Positions 39,401 through 49,811 of a DNA stretch of 64,000 bases are shown here, one piece after another. This DNA is from Mya arenaria (taxonomy: Eukaryota; Mollusca; Bivalvia; Myida; Myidae): assembly GCF_026914265.1 (NCBI RefSeq), contig NC_069138.1, forward strand, positions 55,252,085 through 55,316,084, written 5' to 3'. The translations under genes were made by a program, and so were the position numbers. Numbering within the stretch: position 1 is the first letter of the stretch; every line of letters starts with the position of its first letter. Below the pieces are notes generated by a model. It was given only the letters and a program-made list of their open reading frames with translations. It was not told the origin of the DNA and ran no database searches.

Positions 39401-42400
39401 CGAAGAAGTCGGTTAGCCAGGCGCTTCTAGGTGCTCAGCTGGACATGAACAGCAAATGCCTTTATTATTGAGATCAACTTATCAACTTATTCCGATTAAT
39501 GACTAGATGGAAATTTGACGGTTGTTTTTGATACTAAATGGAAATTTGCAAGAGCTCTTCAAAAAGAATAAATGTATTTTTTTCGCTTTCTCATTGCCTC
39601 AGGCATGAGGCTGAAACTAAACAGATATAGTTTATAAAGTTCCATACAGCTTCTGTATTTCCCAGAGATCTCATTTTTAAAAGTTGTTTGGACCCGAAAA
39701 GCACTCAAAATCTTAAATTAAAATCTGTTTTTCTTACAGAAGTCATACAATCATGGGTATTGTTTACATATAAGACGGATACTGTGATCGTAGCAAAAGA
39801 AATTATATGGAACAACAGCAAAATAAAACTCCCTAATAATAAAACATTTTTTTACAAAGAATGGCATAATAGGGGTCTAAAATATGTCGAACATTTGTAT
39901 GACTACAGAAAAAATACTTTTTATGACTTTAACGACTTATCGAGACTATATGATCTTGGTACACATGATTTTTTGAAATACCATGCTTTAATCAGCAGTA
40001 TTCCTGATGACTGGAAAACCCGGTTGAAAAATGAAGGCATATCATATAACACACCAACTTACTTTGTAGATAAAATGGAGGAAAATACAAAAATTAGTAA
40101 AATAGTCTACAAGAATTTTATTATACAACTTAAACCTGAAAATAGAACTCGAGAAGAAAACTGGGAATCTCAATTTGATCTTAACTCTATACAATGGAAA
40201 AATGTGTACACACAGGCGCTCAAACTAACAATACATACGAAACTTCGGGAATTCCAATATAAATACATAATGAATATCCTTCCAAACAATGATAAGCTTT
40301 ACACGTGCAATATTGTTGCATCAAGGTTATGTGATTTTTGTGTAATGAACATCGACTCAAACATCCATATGTTTTGGGAATGTCATATTTCGCAGACGTT
40401 TTGGGGTGAATTTAGAACATTCATAACAAATTCTTTCAATGAAGTGAGCTTTAGAGAACTATCATATAAAACCATAAGCTTTTGCGATTTAATGCCAAAC
40501 AAAGAAAAATTTGGTTATCAAATAAATTTTATGATACTTCTAGGAAAATATTTCATTTTTAAATTAAAATGTGAAGGAAAGATACCAACATGTGCCATGT
40601 TTGTCCAATATCTCAAGAAACGACTAAAAATAGAGAAAACAATAGCAACAATGAAATATAAAATCAACACCTATAATAGACGATGGCAACAATTAGAACA
40701 CTTAGTATCTTAGTAAAACAGCTTCAGTATATAGTAGTATTGTAAAGCGCATTTGAATGAAATATCCACCAAAGAACTGTACTTTATAAGATCCATTTTT
40801 TTTAAATCAAGTAGGTTTTTTAAAGTTAGCAGGTGTTTTTTATTCATTTTTAAATTTAACATTTATGTTAGGAACACTATTCCGAAACATCAAATACACA
40901 CCACCTCTCCCATTTTTTATTTTTTTGTCTACCTTTTTAAGTCCCAAACGCAAATAGGTGTTTTCAAACAAAGAGTTAGATCAATATTTATTTGTTTACA
41001 TTGATATTATTTAGTATAACGGTTTGTATTAAATGGTATACATATATATGTCATTTATAAATGTTTGTATGAATGAACATTTGGGCAATAAAAAACAGAA
41101 ACCAAAAAACAAAAGATCTGTCTTTATATGAGCGTATTTATGTTAACACTTCAGGAACGCCGGTGGAGACTATTATGACCTGCTGTATATCAAGCCCTGG
41201 TGCAGGGTAGGGCCATACGCGGTTGGCATATTCACAGGATATGTTCTTTACCGTACTGACTGCAAAGTTAAGATTCCTAAGGTAGTGTTTATTAATAATA
41301 ATACAGCGATTCTCGCCACCTTGATGTTTATTTTAACGTCTTAGAAACGGACATAGCTTTTGAAACTGTCAGAAATCAGAATTAATATTATAAATTAAAA
41401 AAATATTGAAAATTACTGGGACAAGCCTTAAGTCTCAAAAATGAAATAAAAAACACTAGGGGCGCAAGGAAAGGGCCTAAACGAAAATGAACTAGAGACA
41501 GAAATATATTTACTCCACATACATAAATACAAACACCAATAACAAACTAACACCACATTAAGTTGTTTTCCCGTTATTCTGACAGCGGATTGAAAAATCT
41601 TGCTCCGGTGAAGTTAGAAGTGTTTTGCTGACTGTGCTATGCCACTAACATCAGTTATGAGTAATGGCCTTCGTACTCATCTTGTAGTGCAGTGTGTGTA
41701 TACCGCGTGATTATTTACGTCATACATGCTACGTCGAAAGGCAGCATTTAGCTTAAAATGAAGATCTAAAACAAAGATAACTTTTGTTTTACTACACCAT
41801 TTTAAATGAAACAAAGGGCAGTCTATACCGCTTAAAGAGCCCCGCCTTCGTTTTGTAAACGGAGTTTGATAAGGTGATTACTTTCACCAACCACTTCGAC
41901 AACTAAACTTTCAATCCAACTCTGGTAAAAGACAGATTGCTGGGCTCCGTAAGCGGCGTCGATTCATCTATGTTTCATTTAAAATGGTGAAGAAATGGTG
42001 AAGTAATCTTTGTTGTAAGTATTTGTTCGAAGCAGAATGTTGCCTTCCGACGTAGCATTTATGACGCAATTTATCACGTGGTATACACACACTGTAGTTG
42101 CTAATTGGAACATGTTCATGTATACCGCTTCGTACATATGTTTGGCAAAATACATGGTAATTACTTGCGCTTTGATTTGACTGCTGTTAGTTTGAACTAT
42201 ATATAATTTAAAACGAGTATAATAACTGACGCTAAGTCACTCTCGGTGGCACGAATTTGCTCGAGAATGAATTCTTGTTTTTAAATGGAAAACTGGAGTA
42301 CCCGATGAAAACCCTCTTGTCTGGTTTGGTGCCCACAAACCAATTTCACATACGACCTATCTGTGAATTGATCCCGGGACGCCTATGTGAGGAGCGAGGT

Positions 42401-43931
42401 CCCTATCTACTGTGCTAACCGGATAACCTAATTCAAGCCAAAGCTAAGATTGTTCCAATTGGTAATGGTAATTAATCTATGCAATCGCTCTTCAGGAAAC
42501 GATCTATACCATTCATTTCAGGTGTGGAATCTGTTTGGATGGGCCATAGCCACAGCAGTTGCTCTTGCTATACTATATGGACTGTGGACGACTGAAACGA
42601 CACCGAAACTCGGAGAGAACATGTCGGCACTTTACAATGCGACATCCAGAACAGCATGGGGTGCTTGCATTGCATGGGTTATATTCTCATGCGCAACAGG
42701 ACATGGTGGTATGTGACCGACACGTGTTTTGCATTACAATATTGTTTTCGTTAAGTAGTGATATTTCATTAGAAGCTGATACCTGTTACACTCCGTATAC
42801 GTTAAACCGCATCAAGGAATAGGTAGCTCTTTCTGTAATATGTCATTATGCTGAAGACAATGTTCACATTTTCTGTATAGAATTAATCACTTGCATAAAT
42901 ATTACGCATCACGCATATACTTGGGTAGGTAAGTATCTTATGATTAGTCCTGTAGATTGTTTCATACTTGTTTCCAATGACTCGATTGTGGCGAAAGCTG
43001 ATCAGTCTCAAGTTAACTGGGTAGATACACGTGCCTGTGCTCATTCGAGAAATAAATAAAGAAACCTTATTCGGGATCGATCCCATAATTTGTGAAACGG
43101 ACAGGAATACTTCCAGACCTCCCTCATCCTAACATTTTCTTTTTTATGTACATAGCACTTCACAGTGTGTCATGATTGCAGTAAAACCTGTGTTACAATT
43201 ATTCAAGACAAAGAAATTTGGTCACTGCAATGTGCTGAAACCACTTTCACATATTCAGGTCCCGTGAACGCCCTCCTGTCCTGGAAGGCCATTATTCCAT
43301 TGAGTCGGTTGACCTACTGCTGTTACCTCGTACATCCGGTGGTTATGTTCACGTACTATTACAGTCGACGGACTCTTATGCATTGGTATGACCTGGATCT
43401 GGTAAGTTATAACGTTGTTTTTTTTGTTGCAAAACCTGCTTGTTTTAGTTAATTAATACAATGGAAACTTCAGAAGTCAAAACTTTAATAATTAAGCCAT
43501 GTATTTTTCATACTCCGAATATATTATTGATTTTCACAAATTTATTTTTAAATGCTCTTCTCAAAATACTTTCTGTCATTTGCCTAGAAATCAGTTTATT
43601 ATAGATGTCAGTTTAACAATTTTTAAACTACTTCTACGAATAGTTTTAATGTCATTTCCGTTAAGATTACTTTATGTGCGTTAATTCTAATAAAACATTA
43701 AAATATCTATTTTGTGTATCAAACTTTTGGACAGAATTCCCGTACCTGTTTCCGTTACTCATTTCGTCGCTACCATAACCATTCCGAGACGTTTATTCTC
43801 AATTTCAGAGTTACCTATTCCTGGGAAACCTTTGTTTTTCATATGCGGTTGCTTTTATTGTCTCCCTTGCCTTTGAGTCACCCATGATGGGATTGGAAAA
43901 AGTAGTGCTTGGCCGAGGAAAGAACAGCTAG
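24453..43931 (+). CDS. nrf-6: Gene 3: NRF-6-like acyltransferase, complete, 16 exons, 786 aa
   Basis: Exons: 24453-24810, 25750-25928, 27727-27832, 28244-28346, 28836-28938, 29297-29510, 30169-30336, 34323-34419, 35290-35388, 35832-35997, 36336-36415, 38520-38627, 41155-41281, 42522-42708, 43259-43401, 43809-43931 (sum 2361 nt, no internal stop). Signal peptide at residues 1-20 (LAKLIHC end). NRF domain about 75-235 with conserved cysteines and sites such as NVS, NST and NIT. Membrane segment 245-265 (AIVVLVICGLFALVMLAATA). Hydrophilic linker 284-354 rich in N, G, H and charged residues (exon 6). AT3 domain about 382-735 with R390-x10-H401, MFYFHRFWRLTPPYM, LTYCCYLVHPVV and the closing ESPMMGLEKVV block. 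The family is known from C. elegans drug-response and lipid-transport mutants; here the role is inferred as a membrane acyltransferase or lipid handler. Introns hold an expanded 46-bp satellite with a hAT insertion, a 47-bp satellite, a LINE fragment and an inverted-repeat element, which make this gene 19.5 kb long. Confidence 0.9.
26585..26665. other. GC-rich segment in intron 2 of gene 3
   Basis: A block with gggcacgcgcg, aagccggtaacgagg and gatccggaccgg stands out from the AT-rich intron. The same block is at 51930-52010 in gene 4, but I did not find it in gene 2. It could be the remains of an inserted element that arrived between the two duplications. No coding or RNA structure could be demonstrated. 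Confidence 0.4.
28060..28243 (+). repeat. Intron 3 repeat unit, gene 3
   Basis: Two copies of the cacaaaaagtagtcaaaacg unit stand just before the exon 4 acceptor (AG 28242-28243), the second including the pyrimidine-rich intron end. This is the short version of the larger tract in gene 2 (12531-13338). Confidence 0.6.
30370..34030. repeat. 46-bp minisatellite, intron 7 of gene 3, several dozen copies
   Basis: Tandem units of about 46 bp joining attgcgcattagggctagga, attataggta and tgtgagagaccatacc. Divergence is mostly by point changes and small indels. Around 30690-30935 two variants (gggtatttgggatacc and aggtatttgggaggcc) alternate, giving a local 92-bp higher-order repeat. The array is interrupted by a hAT-type insertion at 31978-33022. 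Gene 4 has a shorter array at the same place (56181-57246). Frames such as 30954-31307 and 30905-31177 are products of the repeat. Confidence 0.95.
31978..33022. mobile_element. Non-autonomous hAT-type DNA transposon, 1045 bp
   Basis: Starts tagtgatgggccgatgatcg and ends gccgattgcccatcacta, so the terminal inverted repeat is tagtgatgggc. Subterminal atcgattat and taatcga words are also mirrored. It is inserted inside a satellite unit. Flanks gggctagg (31970-31977) and cggctagg (33023-33030) are an 8-bp target duplication with one mismatch, the length typical of hAT elements. No transposase frame exists; the longest frame is 65 codons (32191-32388). It is absent from gene 4's array, so it inserted after the gene 3/4 duplication. 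Confidence 0.85.
36505..36585 (+). pseudogene. Second copy of exon 11, gene 3
   Basis: Follows an acceptor (ttgatattcag) 89 bp after exon 11 and reads CMGRVWYFANDYAVLYNK, parallel to exon 11 CIGWSWYLSNDMQFYIIS. It has no stop and ends before gtaagt, but is 81 nt (phase 0) versus 80 nt (phase 2) for the real exon. Splicing to exon 12 would shift the frame and hit a stop near the end of exon 12. Best read as a decayed tandem exon duplicate; a regulatory poison exon is possible. Confidence 0.75.
36641..38010. repeat. 47-bp minisatellite, intron 11 of gene 3
   Basis: Units of about 47 bp made of two related halves, cagtttgcattcttttattt (plus cacat) and cagtttgcatgcttttacgc (plus ca). The core runs to about 37830 and degenerate copies continue to about 38010. 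A longer block of about 280 bp (36990-37270 and 37270-37550) is itself repeated nearly unchanged. Because 47 is not a multiple of 3 and the unit has no stops in the forward frames, it creates overlapping false frames of up to 204 codons (for example 36693-37307 and 37320-37868). Confidence 0.95.
39672..41113 (+). mobile_element. 5'-truncated LINE (non-LTR retrotransposon) in intron 12 of gene 3
   Basis: About 1.44 kb absent from the matching place in gene 4 (about 63090). It is flanked by agatct at 39666-39671 and 41114-41119, a probable short target duplication. It carries the end of an ORF2-like frame (39688-40713), a 3' untranslated part, AATAAA at 41087-41092 and an A-rich end (aaccaaaaaacaaa). 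Truncation at the 5' side and the A-rich tail fit target-primed reverse transcription. The intact frame and clean empty site in gene 4 suggest a young insertion. Confidence 0.82.
39688..40713 (+). pseudogene. C-terminal fragment of a LINE ORF2 protein, 341 codons
   Basis: An uninterrupted frame that begins at the truncation point without an ATG and ends with TAG. The segment LREFQYKYIMNILPNNDKLY and, just after it, the cysteine-histidine pattern C-D-F-C...H-M-F-W-E-C (LCDFCVMNIDSNIHMFWEC) match the region after the reverse transcriptase of L1/Tx1-type elements, which often has a zinc-knuckle-like motif. The endonuclease and reverse transcriptase domains are missing. It is a passenger in the intron and not part of the NRF-6 protein. 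Clade assignment is tentative. Confidence 0.75.
41690..42094. mobile_element. Long-inverted-repeat (MITE-like) element, intron 13 of gene 3
   Basis: Begins cagtgtgtgtataccgcgtg and ends cacgtggtatacacacactg. The arms are about 125 bp at roughly 80-85 percent identity by eye, running inward through atgctacgtcg...aaggca and ttttaaatgaaaca. Gene 4 carries the same element from 63663, and gene 2 has an apparent empty site (cttgtatgtgctattgtaca near 19835-19850). The insertion is thus older than the gene 3/4 split and younger than the gene 2 split. The target duplication is not clear. Confidence 0.78.
42230..42440. mobile_element. SINE-like remnant, intron 13 of gene 3
   Basis: Best preserved of three copies at this intronic place: aagtcactctcggtggcac, tgctcgagaatg, gagtacccgatgaaaaccct, then gatcccgggacgcc and a tail with gtgctaaccgg. 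The motif order suggests a tRNA-derived short interspersed element, and related motifs in opposite orientation occur at about 46196. The family cannot be named without a repeat library. Confidence 0.4.
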
Positions 43932-46900
43932 ATCAGTCATAGTCCTAAATAACTTTATATTTTCTAGTTCCTGAAAATGTATACCAATGTATGTTCTTGT
44001 TTTGATTTCTTCTCTTTTTTTACAAGAATCATTCAATGCCTAGCTAGTGAATATATTAAATTGTTTTGAATATTGATTGCTAATTTTTTAAAGGAACATA
44101 TACCAGTTACATGTTTACCAGTAACATGTTTTTATCTACTGAATCTGTTGAAAAGTTATTAGACATTACATGAAAATGTGTAGCATGGTTTTATTCTGCA
44201 ATTGACAATGCAATATATCGGACATTTTCGCCACTCGTGAAAATATGTTTTTCTATGACACTCGTGAAATAAAATACGATCTTACACTAAAAGAAACAAT
44301 TATCCGGTACATATTTATGCTATTGAAATGCATTAAACTGATAATTTGATTATCTTATTTCCGATGTAGCGTGTGTGCAATTTGAATACGGAACAATTCT
44401 GTTTATACCGGTTAGTTAGCTAGGTGAAAACGAATGTTTATTATACTAGTGTACACCTTGTTATATACAGATTATTGACTTTCATATAACAAGCCAATGA
44501 TTTCATTAATTCTGAGGTAATATGTGTCAATTAAAACGGTACAATGTCTGTTTGCATTCCGAGGATCAGTGCTTGCAAAAAATATTTAAACAGTTAATGT
44601 TTAGAATTTTATTGTACAAAAACAGTTTATATGTTGCAGGTTACATTTACAAATATCATGGTTACTATTTACACCATCTATCAGCTGTTAACTAATATGT
44701 GTCCACTTTGTACTGGAGCAGTAAGTTTTATCCAAGTGTTCTATGCCTGAAAATAATAAACATGTGTCAGATTACCAGTTTTTCACTTCAAAAACGTTAT
44801 ATGAGTAAAATATCTCCATATTTGTATCATTTAAATAGAATGACCTACAGTAATGTGTGTGAGAATGAAAACATGTATTTCCAAATCTCATTTAGTTCTT
44901 GGGCTAATTCAAGAGTACTGTTTATTTTTTATTTTTTTTTGAAGAATTGCTTTGACAATAGTTGGCAGTATCGTAAAAATAACATACATATCAAGAAAAG
45001 TATCAAAACTTAAAACTTATAACCGGTTAAAACAAAACTTCTTGTTTGATAAACATGAGCAAGAAAAGAAACATAACTCCATCAATGATTGATACTTCAG
45101 TGCTACCTTTAGAAATGATGAGTTTGCGGTAAATTATACTTATTTTCAAGGAATTAAGAATTACCCACTTACATTTCGCCAAAGAAATGGGTCCCTCCTG
45201 CTATGAACCAGCGCTTTGCTGAAAACATAATGTCAGTGATATGTTAACTAGAGGAACCGTGCGCGTGTGGATTGCCCGTACAGCCGGGAAACCTTGTTGA
45301 TGTTATCCCTGTCTACAGTGCTATAATCCATCCTACATTTTTGTAATTTTATGCATGAATAAACAAAGGAAAGGCTGTTGTAAATACTTGTTTCAATATT
45401 GTACCAATTTAAAACTATATGCTTTTATTTCCAGGTCACCAACTCCTTGTTATGTTTTGATATGTTACGTATGTTTGTTATTCATTTATTGCTATTTTTG
45501 TTAGCATATATCCGACTTTAACTACGATTATGTTATCCTGTATCTATCCTGTATCTGGTAGTGATATCGAATTTTATATACAAGCATTGTGAAAAGTCGT
45601 TATAAACTTGAAGGAGTGATGATTGTGTGTAAAAGTGTACACTCTATATGGTTTTGTCTTAACAAGAAATATAATGGAAGGTATCAATGCGGTCATTTAC
45701 AGTATGTTTTGCAAAATACATTTAGCAAAGGTGGGTTGGCAAGGAAACAAAAGTTACGATGACTGCACGAAAACTTACATTTGATAATTAAATAAACAAA
45801 TGTGTGAATCATTCTACACTTATCGTCTAAAACGAAAGCAGTTTAGTCGTAAAGATCTCTTCCTCTCGACGAAAGGGTCGTATCATTCGAGTCAAACCAC
45901 AAGTGTATACACGTAGCAGAACTGACATCTGAGTATAGCTATCCTAACAATTGAGTCGATGTTAATAACTATTAACTATTATAAGTACGTTTCAACTAGA
46001 CTACTTACTCGTATTCGTTGGCTTCGCCCATGGAACTTCTTGTCACCCATGTACTCACATATCTAGAAGAAAGAAAAAAACTATTTATCGGTACTGTTGT
46101 GAATTATTATACATAAATAAGAAATCCGAAATTGAAAAACTAGATATGTTTCCATTCTAAAACTATTGATGTGAGTTAAGTTTGTGTTCAACAAGCCGGA
46201 CAAGCGGGTTTCCTCCGGTTTCCCTCACAAGACCACACTCTCGCAGTTTCAAACCAACTGCAATTTCATAGTATACCTTCAAGTCGTGTTTTAAACCTCT
46301 ATCTTGTTTGACATATCACATACTTGTGTTTGCCTGGATCGGAGTAGTTATCATTATCAACCCTCCTGCTTCTTTTGATGTCGTCGTAATAGTCGCTGTA
46401 GCCCGGTCTTGGCTCGTTCCTCCGATCTGGTGGCATGTACATGGGGGCACTCAGTACAGACTTCGGGCTGTAAATGGGTTTTGATTTGATACGTGAAACG
46501 CATTTCACACTTTTGGGTGATATAATCGTTATGTAAGACAATATGTTTTTTAAGTGAATGCATACACGCATACACCATGTAATACATTCTACTCGCATGC
46601 ATCATCACACTATTAAGAATCTTCAATGCATTATGATATATATTGAACATGAATATGTTTTCAGTTAGACGTATTATGTCAACCATGTGAATTAATCGTA
46701 CAAATTTAAATACTACTTATGAAATATATACATGTAATCACCGTATGCGACATGTTGCCTACAACTATGTGTGTTGATAAAACTTTGATTAAAAAGCTTA
46801 AGCAATAAGCTCAACTGAAATAATTGCAAACCAAAATCGATCGGTCATCGTGTGGAAGCAAAACATTAAGATATTGAAAACTAAATTATGACGGATGACC

Positions 46901-47144
46901 TAATATAGATGTACGAAAAGGTTAGATAAATTGAGCGATTAATGCGCTACTGCATAAAGCTATTTCACGCCTCCTACATGAGTGGCGCAACGCCTTTTGT
47001 TCCGGACTGGTTACGCGGTGACCCAATAGTTTTCAATATTCGGTCAATTTTTTATGCACTTTTGTTGGTAATAAACTGGTTTCGGTTTTTATATGGGTTT
47101 CGTGAACTGTATTTTTGTTGTTACAGTTTGAAATAAAACCAAAG
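43932..47144. other. Intergenic region 3' of gene 3, up to the duplication breakpoint
   Basis: An AATAAA at 44268-44273 is a possible polyadenylation signal for gene 3. The stretch 46540-46690 resembles 6060-6190 downstream of gene 1. Three small exons on the minus strand are listed separately. An inverted SINE-like motif lies near 46196. The plus-strand frame at 46942-47136 has no support. Otherwise the region is AT-rich with nothing recognisable. Confidence 0.55.
45173..46467 (-). CDS. Unrecognised minus-strand gene, three internal exons
   Basis: Exons in transcript order: 46467-46324 (144 nt), 46062-46009 (54 nt), 45218-45173 (46 nt). Each has a good acceptor (ccatttacag, tttcttctag, atgttttcag) and a donor (gtatgt, gtaagt, gtaagt), and phases match with no stop. 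The translation joins a Pro/Arg/Asp/Tyr-rich stretch (MPPDRRNEPRPGYSDYYDD, RSRRVDNDNYSDPGKHK), then STWVTRSSMGEANEY, then KALVHSRRDPFLWRN. It is hydrophilic with many tyrosines and could be a cytoplasmic tail, but I recognise no family. Start and end exons are not found. Upstream exons would lie beyond 47145, where the duplicated block was placed, so the gene may be split by, or nested around, gene 4. Confidence 0.5.
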
Positions 47145-47955
47145 AAAATTAATTTAAAACCTTAACTAGTCATCAAAAGTTGACAGCAATTTTCGAATAA
47201 AAATATTAAATAAACTTACCCGAATGCCGTTATATTGTTGACACTCACGTTCCAAAATGGTGCTCCGAGCTCTGTAGTTCAGTGTCGTGTCCCAGATCGT
47301 CTGTCAAGCTCTAGATTTAGAGTTCTAATTTCACGACTTTAATTTCGCGCTAAAGCAGAAAACTACATATCCATGGAACGGGTATGCACTATTTCAATAT
47401 TGACCAATAATTGATTAACACGTCTTAATCACAGCGAGCTATATACAAGGCCCGTCAAGCTACGTTGGTTTTTTTTCAATAATACAAGATTAAAAATAAA
47501 CTTAACTTCGTCAATACTTATCGGATTTAAGTCAAATAGAAGTAAAATGCTTGAAATCATTAATACAACTATATGTTGAACGCACATTTATAAAATGAGA
47601 CTCTTTTATCGAAAACTAAAAAAATCTTGAAAGATGAGCACAGATTTACATAACAATCTTTTGCTATATATGCCCAGTAAGGCCTTGCATAAAATATAAA
47701 AATAAATATAATAATAAATAGGGTTCATCCTTGACAACACTACATAAACAAATGTAAACAAATTTTATAAAATAATTCTCTTTGCGTGTTTTCATTTTAT
47801 AGAATATAATACATCATTTTTATGTATCCAACTTTTTTACTGGATATGTTCCAGTTTCCGTACATGCTACGGTACTCATTCCGTGGTGTTCATTCTTTGG
47901 GAATATTTATCAATGGGTTAAGGATAATAATAAGAAATTTATTTCTCTATTTCAG

Positions 47956-48080
47956 ACTTATCTGTTCCTGGGAAACCTTTATCTCTCATATGCAGTTGCT
48001 TTTGTCGTCTCACTTGCCTTTGAGTCACCGATGAAGGGGTTGGAAAAAGTAGTGCGCTTGGACGAGGAAAGAACAGCTAG
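47956..48080 (+). pseudogene. Orphan copy of gene 2 exon 16
   Basis: Preceded by the same tctatttcag acceptor as the real exon and reads TYLFLGNLYLSYAVAFVV, then SLAFESPMKGLEKVV. A 2-nt insertion (gtgcgcttgg in place of gtgcttgg) shifts the frame before the end and loses the normal stop. It also has Cys-to-Tyr and Met-to-Lys changes. No other exon of that gene is nearby; the nearest upstream plus-strand exon is gene 3's own exon 16. It was carried here by the duplication that made gene 4. Read-through splicing from gene 3 is conceivable but unsupported. Confidence 0.88.
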
Positions 48081-49224
48081 ATTTACTATAGTCCCAAAAA
48101 GCTTCTATTTATTGCTTGACACATAAGTTAGGCGAGAGAGATTTGTTTTTCGCTACCCAACCCCGCCGATACCATGTTTTGTTATTTTCGAAAAATTAAA
48201 AGTTCCAAAAATGTGATGTTTTTTCGCCCGTTTCGGCACGATAACGCTGAATATCAAGCCGACAACGATATTTTCATTCGATCGTCCGCATCTGGTATTG
48301 CGACTTCATGGTTTTAATCCAAGCAACTTGACCAAGATGGCCAAAAACATAGAAAATATTATTGGGTTAAGCATTCAGTTCTTCAAAGTCACACAAACCC
48401 CAAGAAATTTTATTAAAGGAAATTCATAAGAATGTTTGTAAATTAGAAATGGACACACTTCATTCAATAATACGTATAAAATAATCCCAAATAGCTTCTT
48501 ATGTTTTAGACATTGGTAATGTGCGATGGAAATTAGTCTGAACATTATGTATATCGAGTTGACACAAAAACAAAGATATAATGTCTACATTTTTTCCGTA
48601 ATACGTGAATGCTTTTTGGACTAAATTCTGCTACCAAGAAAACATGTCACAAGGAATGTCTGTTTTACTCCCGAAAAAGATCGTTCCTCAAAACTAAATA
48701 AAACATGAACTATTGAAATATTTTAATTTTTGGCGTATCCCATGAAACTGTTGCACTGTGGAAGGCCCTTGATAAAATGATGATGTTATCGGTTCTGCCC
48801 AACAGGTGTAATAATTAAAAGCGTGGCAATGTTATCGGCCCTTGTGTAGGTTTAAGGAATGGGCGTTGATATCGGTTGTAAATTTATGTTTGATAAAAAC
48901 TATAATATAACTGTATGTCATTTTTACGTCTAAAGCTATTAAATAAACAATTTTATCCTAAAATCACATACATGCTGAATTACAATTACTTGTTTTACAA
49001 TTTTTATTAATTTTTTTACAGGGGCATAAGTGGCAGGGTAGCTATTTAAAAAAACAACCAACATTTGTACATGTAATTTTTATCGGTTTACGAATCATAT
49101 TCTGTTTTTGTTTTTATTAAGATCAAATGTTAGTTAAATAAAATCATTAATTAAATAACATAATTTGTATAAACCGATAATATGGCCCTTTTAAGGTTTA
49201 TCAACCTTGTCGTTTCATTACTTT

Positions 49225-49441
49225 ATTGAGTGATAGATCGATTAATAAATCGAATGATTGATAGATCGTTCGATTAATTTATTGATTCATTGGTTGTTCA
49301 ATATATCTTTTTATTAATTGATTGATAAAAATTATCGATTTTTGATTGATTGATTGATTAATTGATTGATTGATTGATTCACTGACTGACTGACTGACTG
49401 ATTGATTGATTGATTGATTAATTGATCGATCGATCGATCGG

Positions 49442-49507
<66 letters not shown>

Positions 49508-49508
49508 A

Positions 49509-49542
<34 letters not shown>
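49225..49542. repeat. (GATT)n tract upstream of gene 4
   Basis: Imperfect tetranucleotide repeat with gactgact and gatcgatc islands between gattgatt runs, ending 270 bp before the start codon. It is longer than the gene 3 tract. The minus-strand frame with SINQSINQ repeats (49279-49599) is spurious. Confidence 0.95.
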
Positions 49543-49811
49543 CGGTCTTGCTTCAAGGTAATAGCTTTTTGTAGAACGTTGATTATTTGGCCTGTACATA
49601 CTTAGTACTCAATTGATAAAACGTATCATGGCTAGATATCTCCTGATCATGATAATAAAAGTGAAGTTATACAGATAAGATACTATACAACGTTAGAGGT
49701 ACATACAAGTAAACACAGGTCATAATATAGCTCAAATCACGAGCCAGCGTTTAAATATTTCCTTTCATGTGAAATTTACAATTCGTGAATACGGACACTT
49801 AGTTTAAGAAT
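49543..49811 (+). promoter_or_regulatory. Conserved 5' flank of gene 4
   Basis: Nearly identical to 24198-24452 and includes AGATAAG (49673-49679). It retains the tcctgatcatgataataaaa stretch that is deleted in gene 3's flank but present in gene 2's, so on this point gene 4 keeps the older form. The same upstream in-frame TAG fixes the start at 49812. Confidence 0.35.

Larger units (their letters stand above)
47145..49811 (+). repeat. Segmental duplication, left part, derived copy (matches 21420-24452)
   Basis: Begins at aattaatttaaaacctta and carries gene 2's last intron end, exon 16, its 3' flank and the 5' flank of gene 4. It lacks the GA microsatellite region. The join has short A-rich similarity (aataaaa) on both sides, which may have helped the exchange. 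Apart from the orphan exon and the GATT tract, nothing else is recognisable in it. Confidence 0.85.

Noticed and set aside
46299..46686. Single unspliced minus-strand frames over the first unknown exon
   Set aside because: The coding signal is limited to 46324-46467 between good splice sites; the rest of each frame is intron.
49279..49599. Minus-strand frame with SINQSINQ repeats (also 8302-8514)
   Set aside because: Translation of a GATT tetranucleotide tract.
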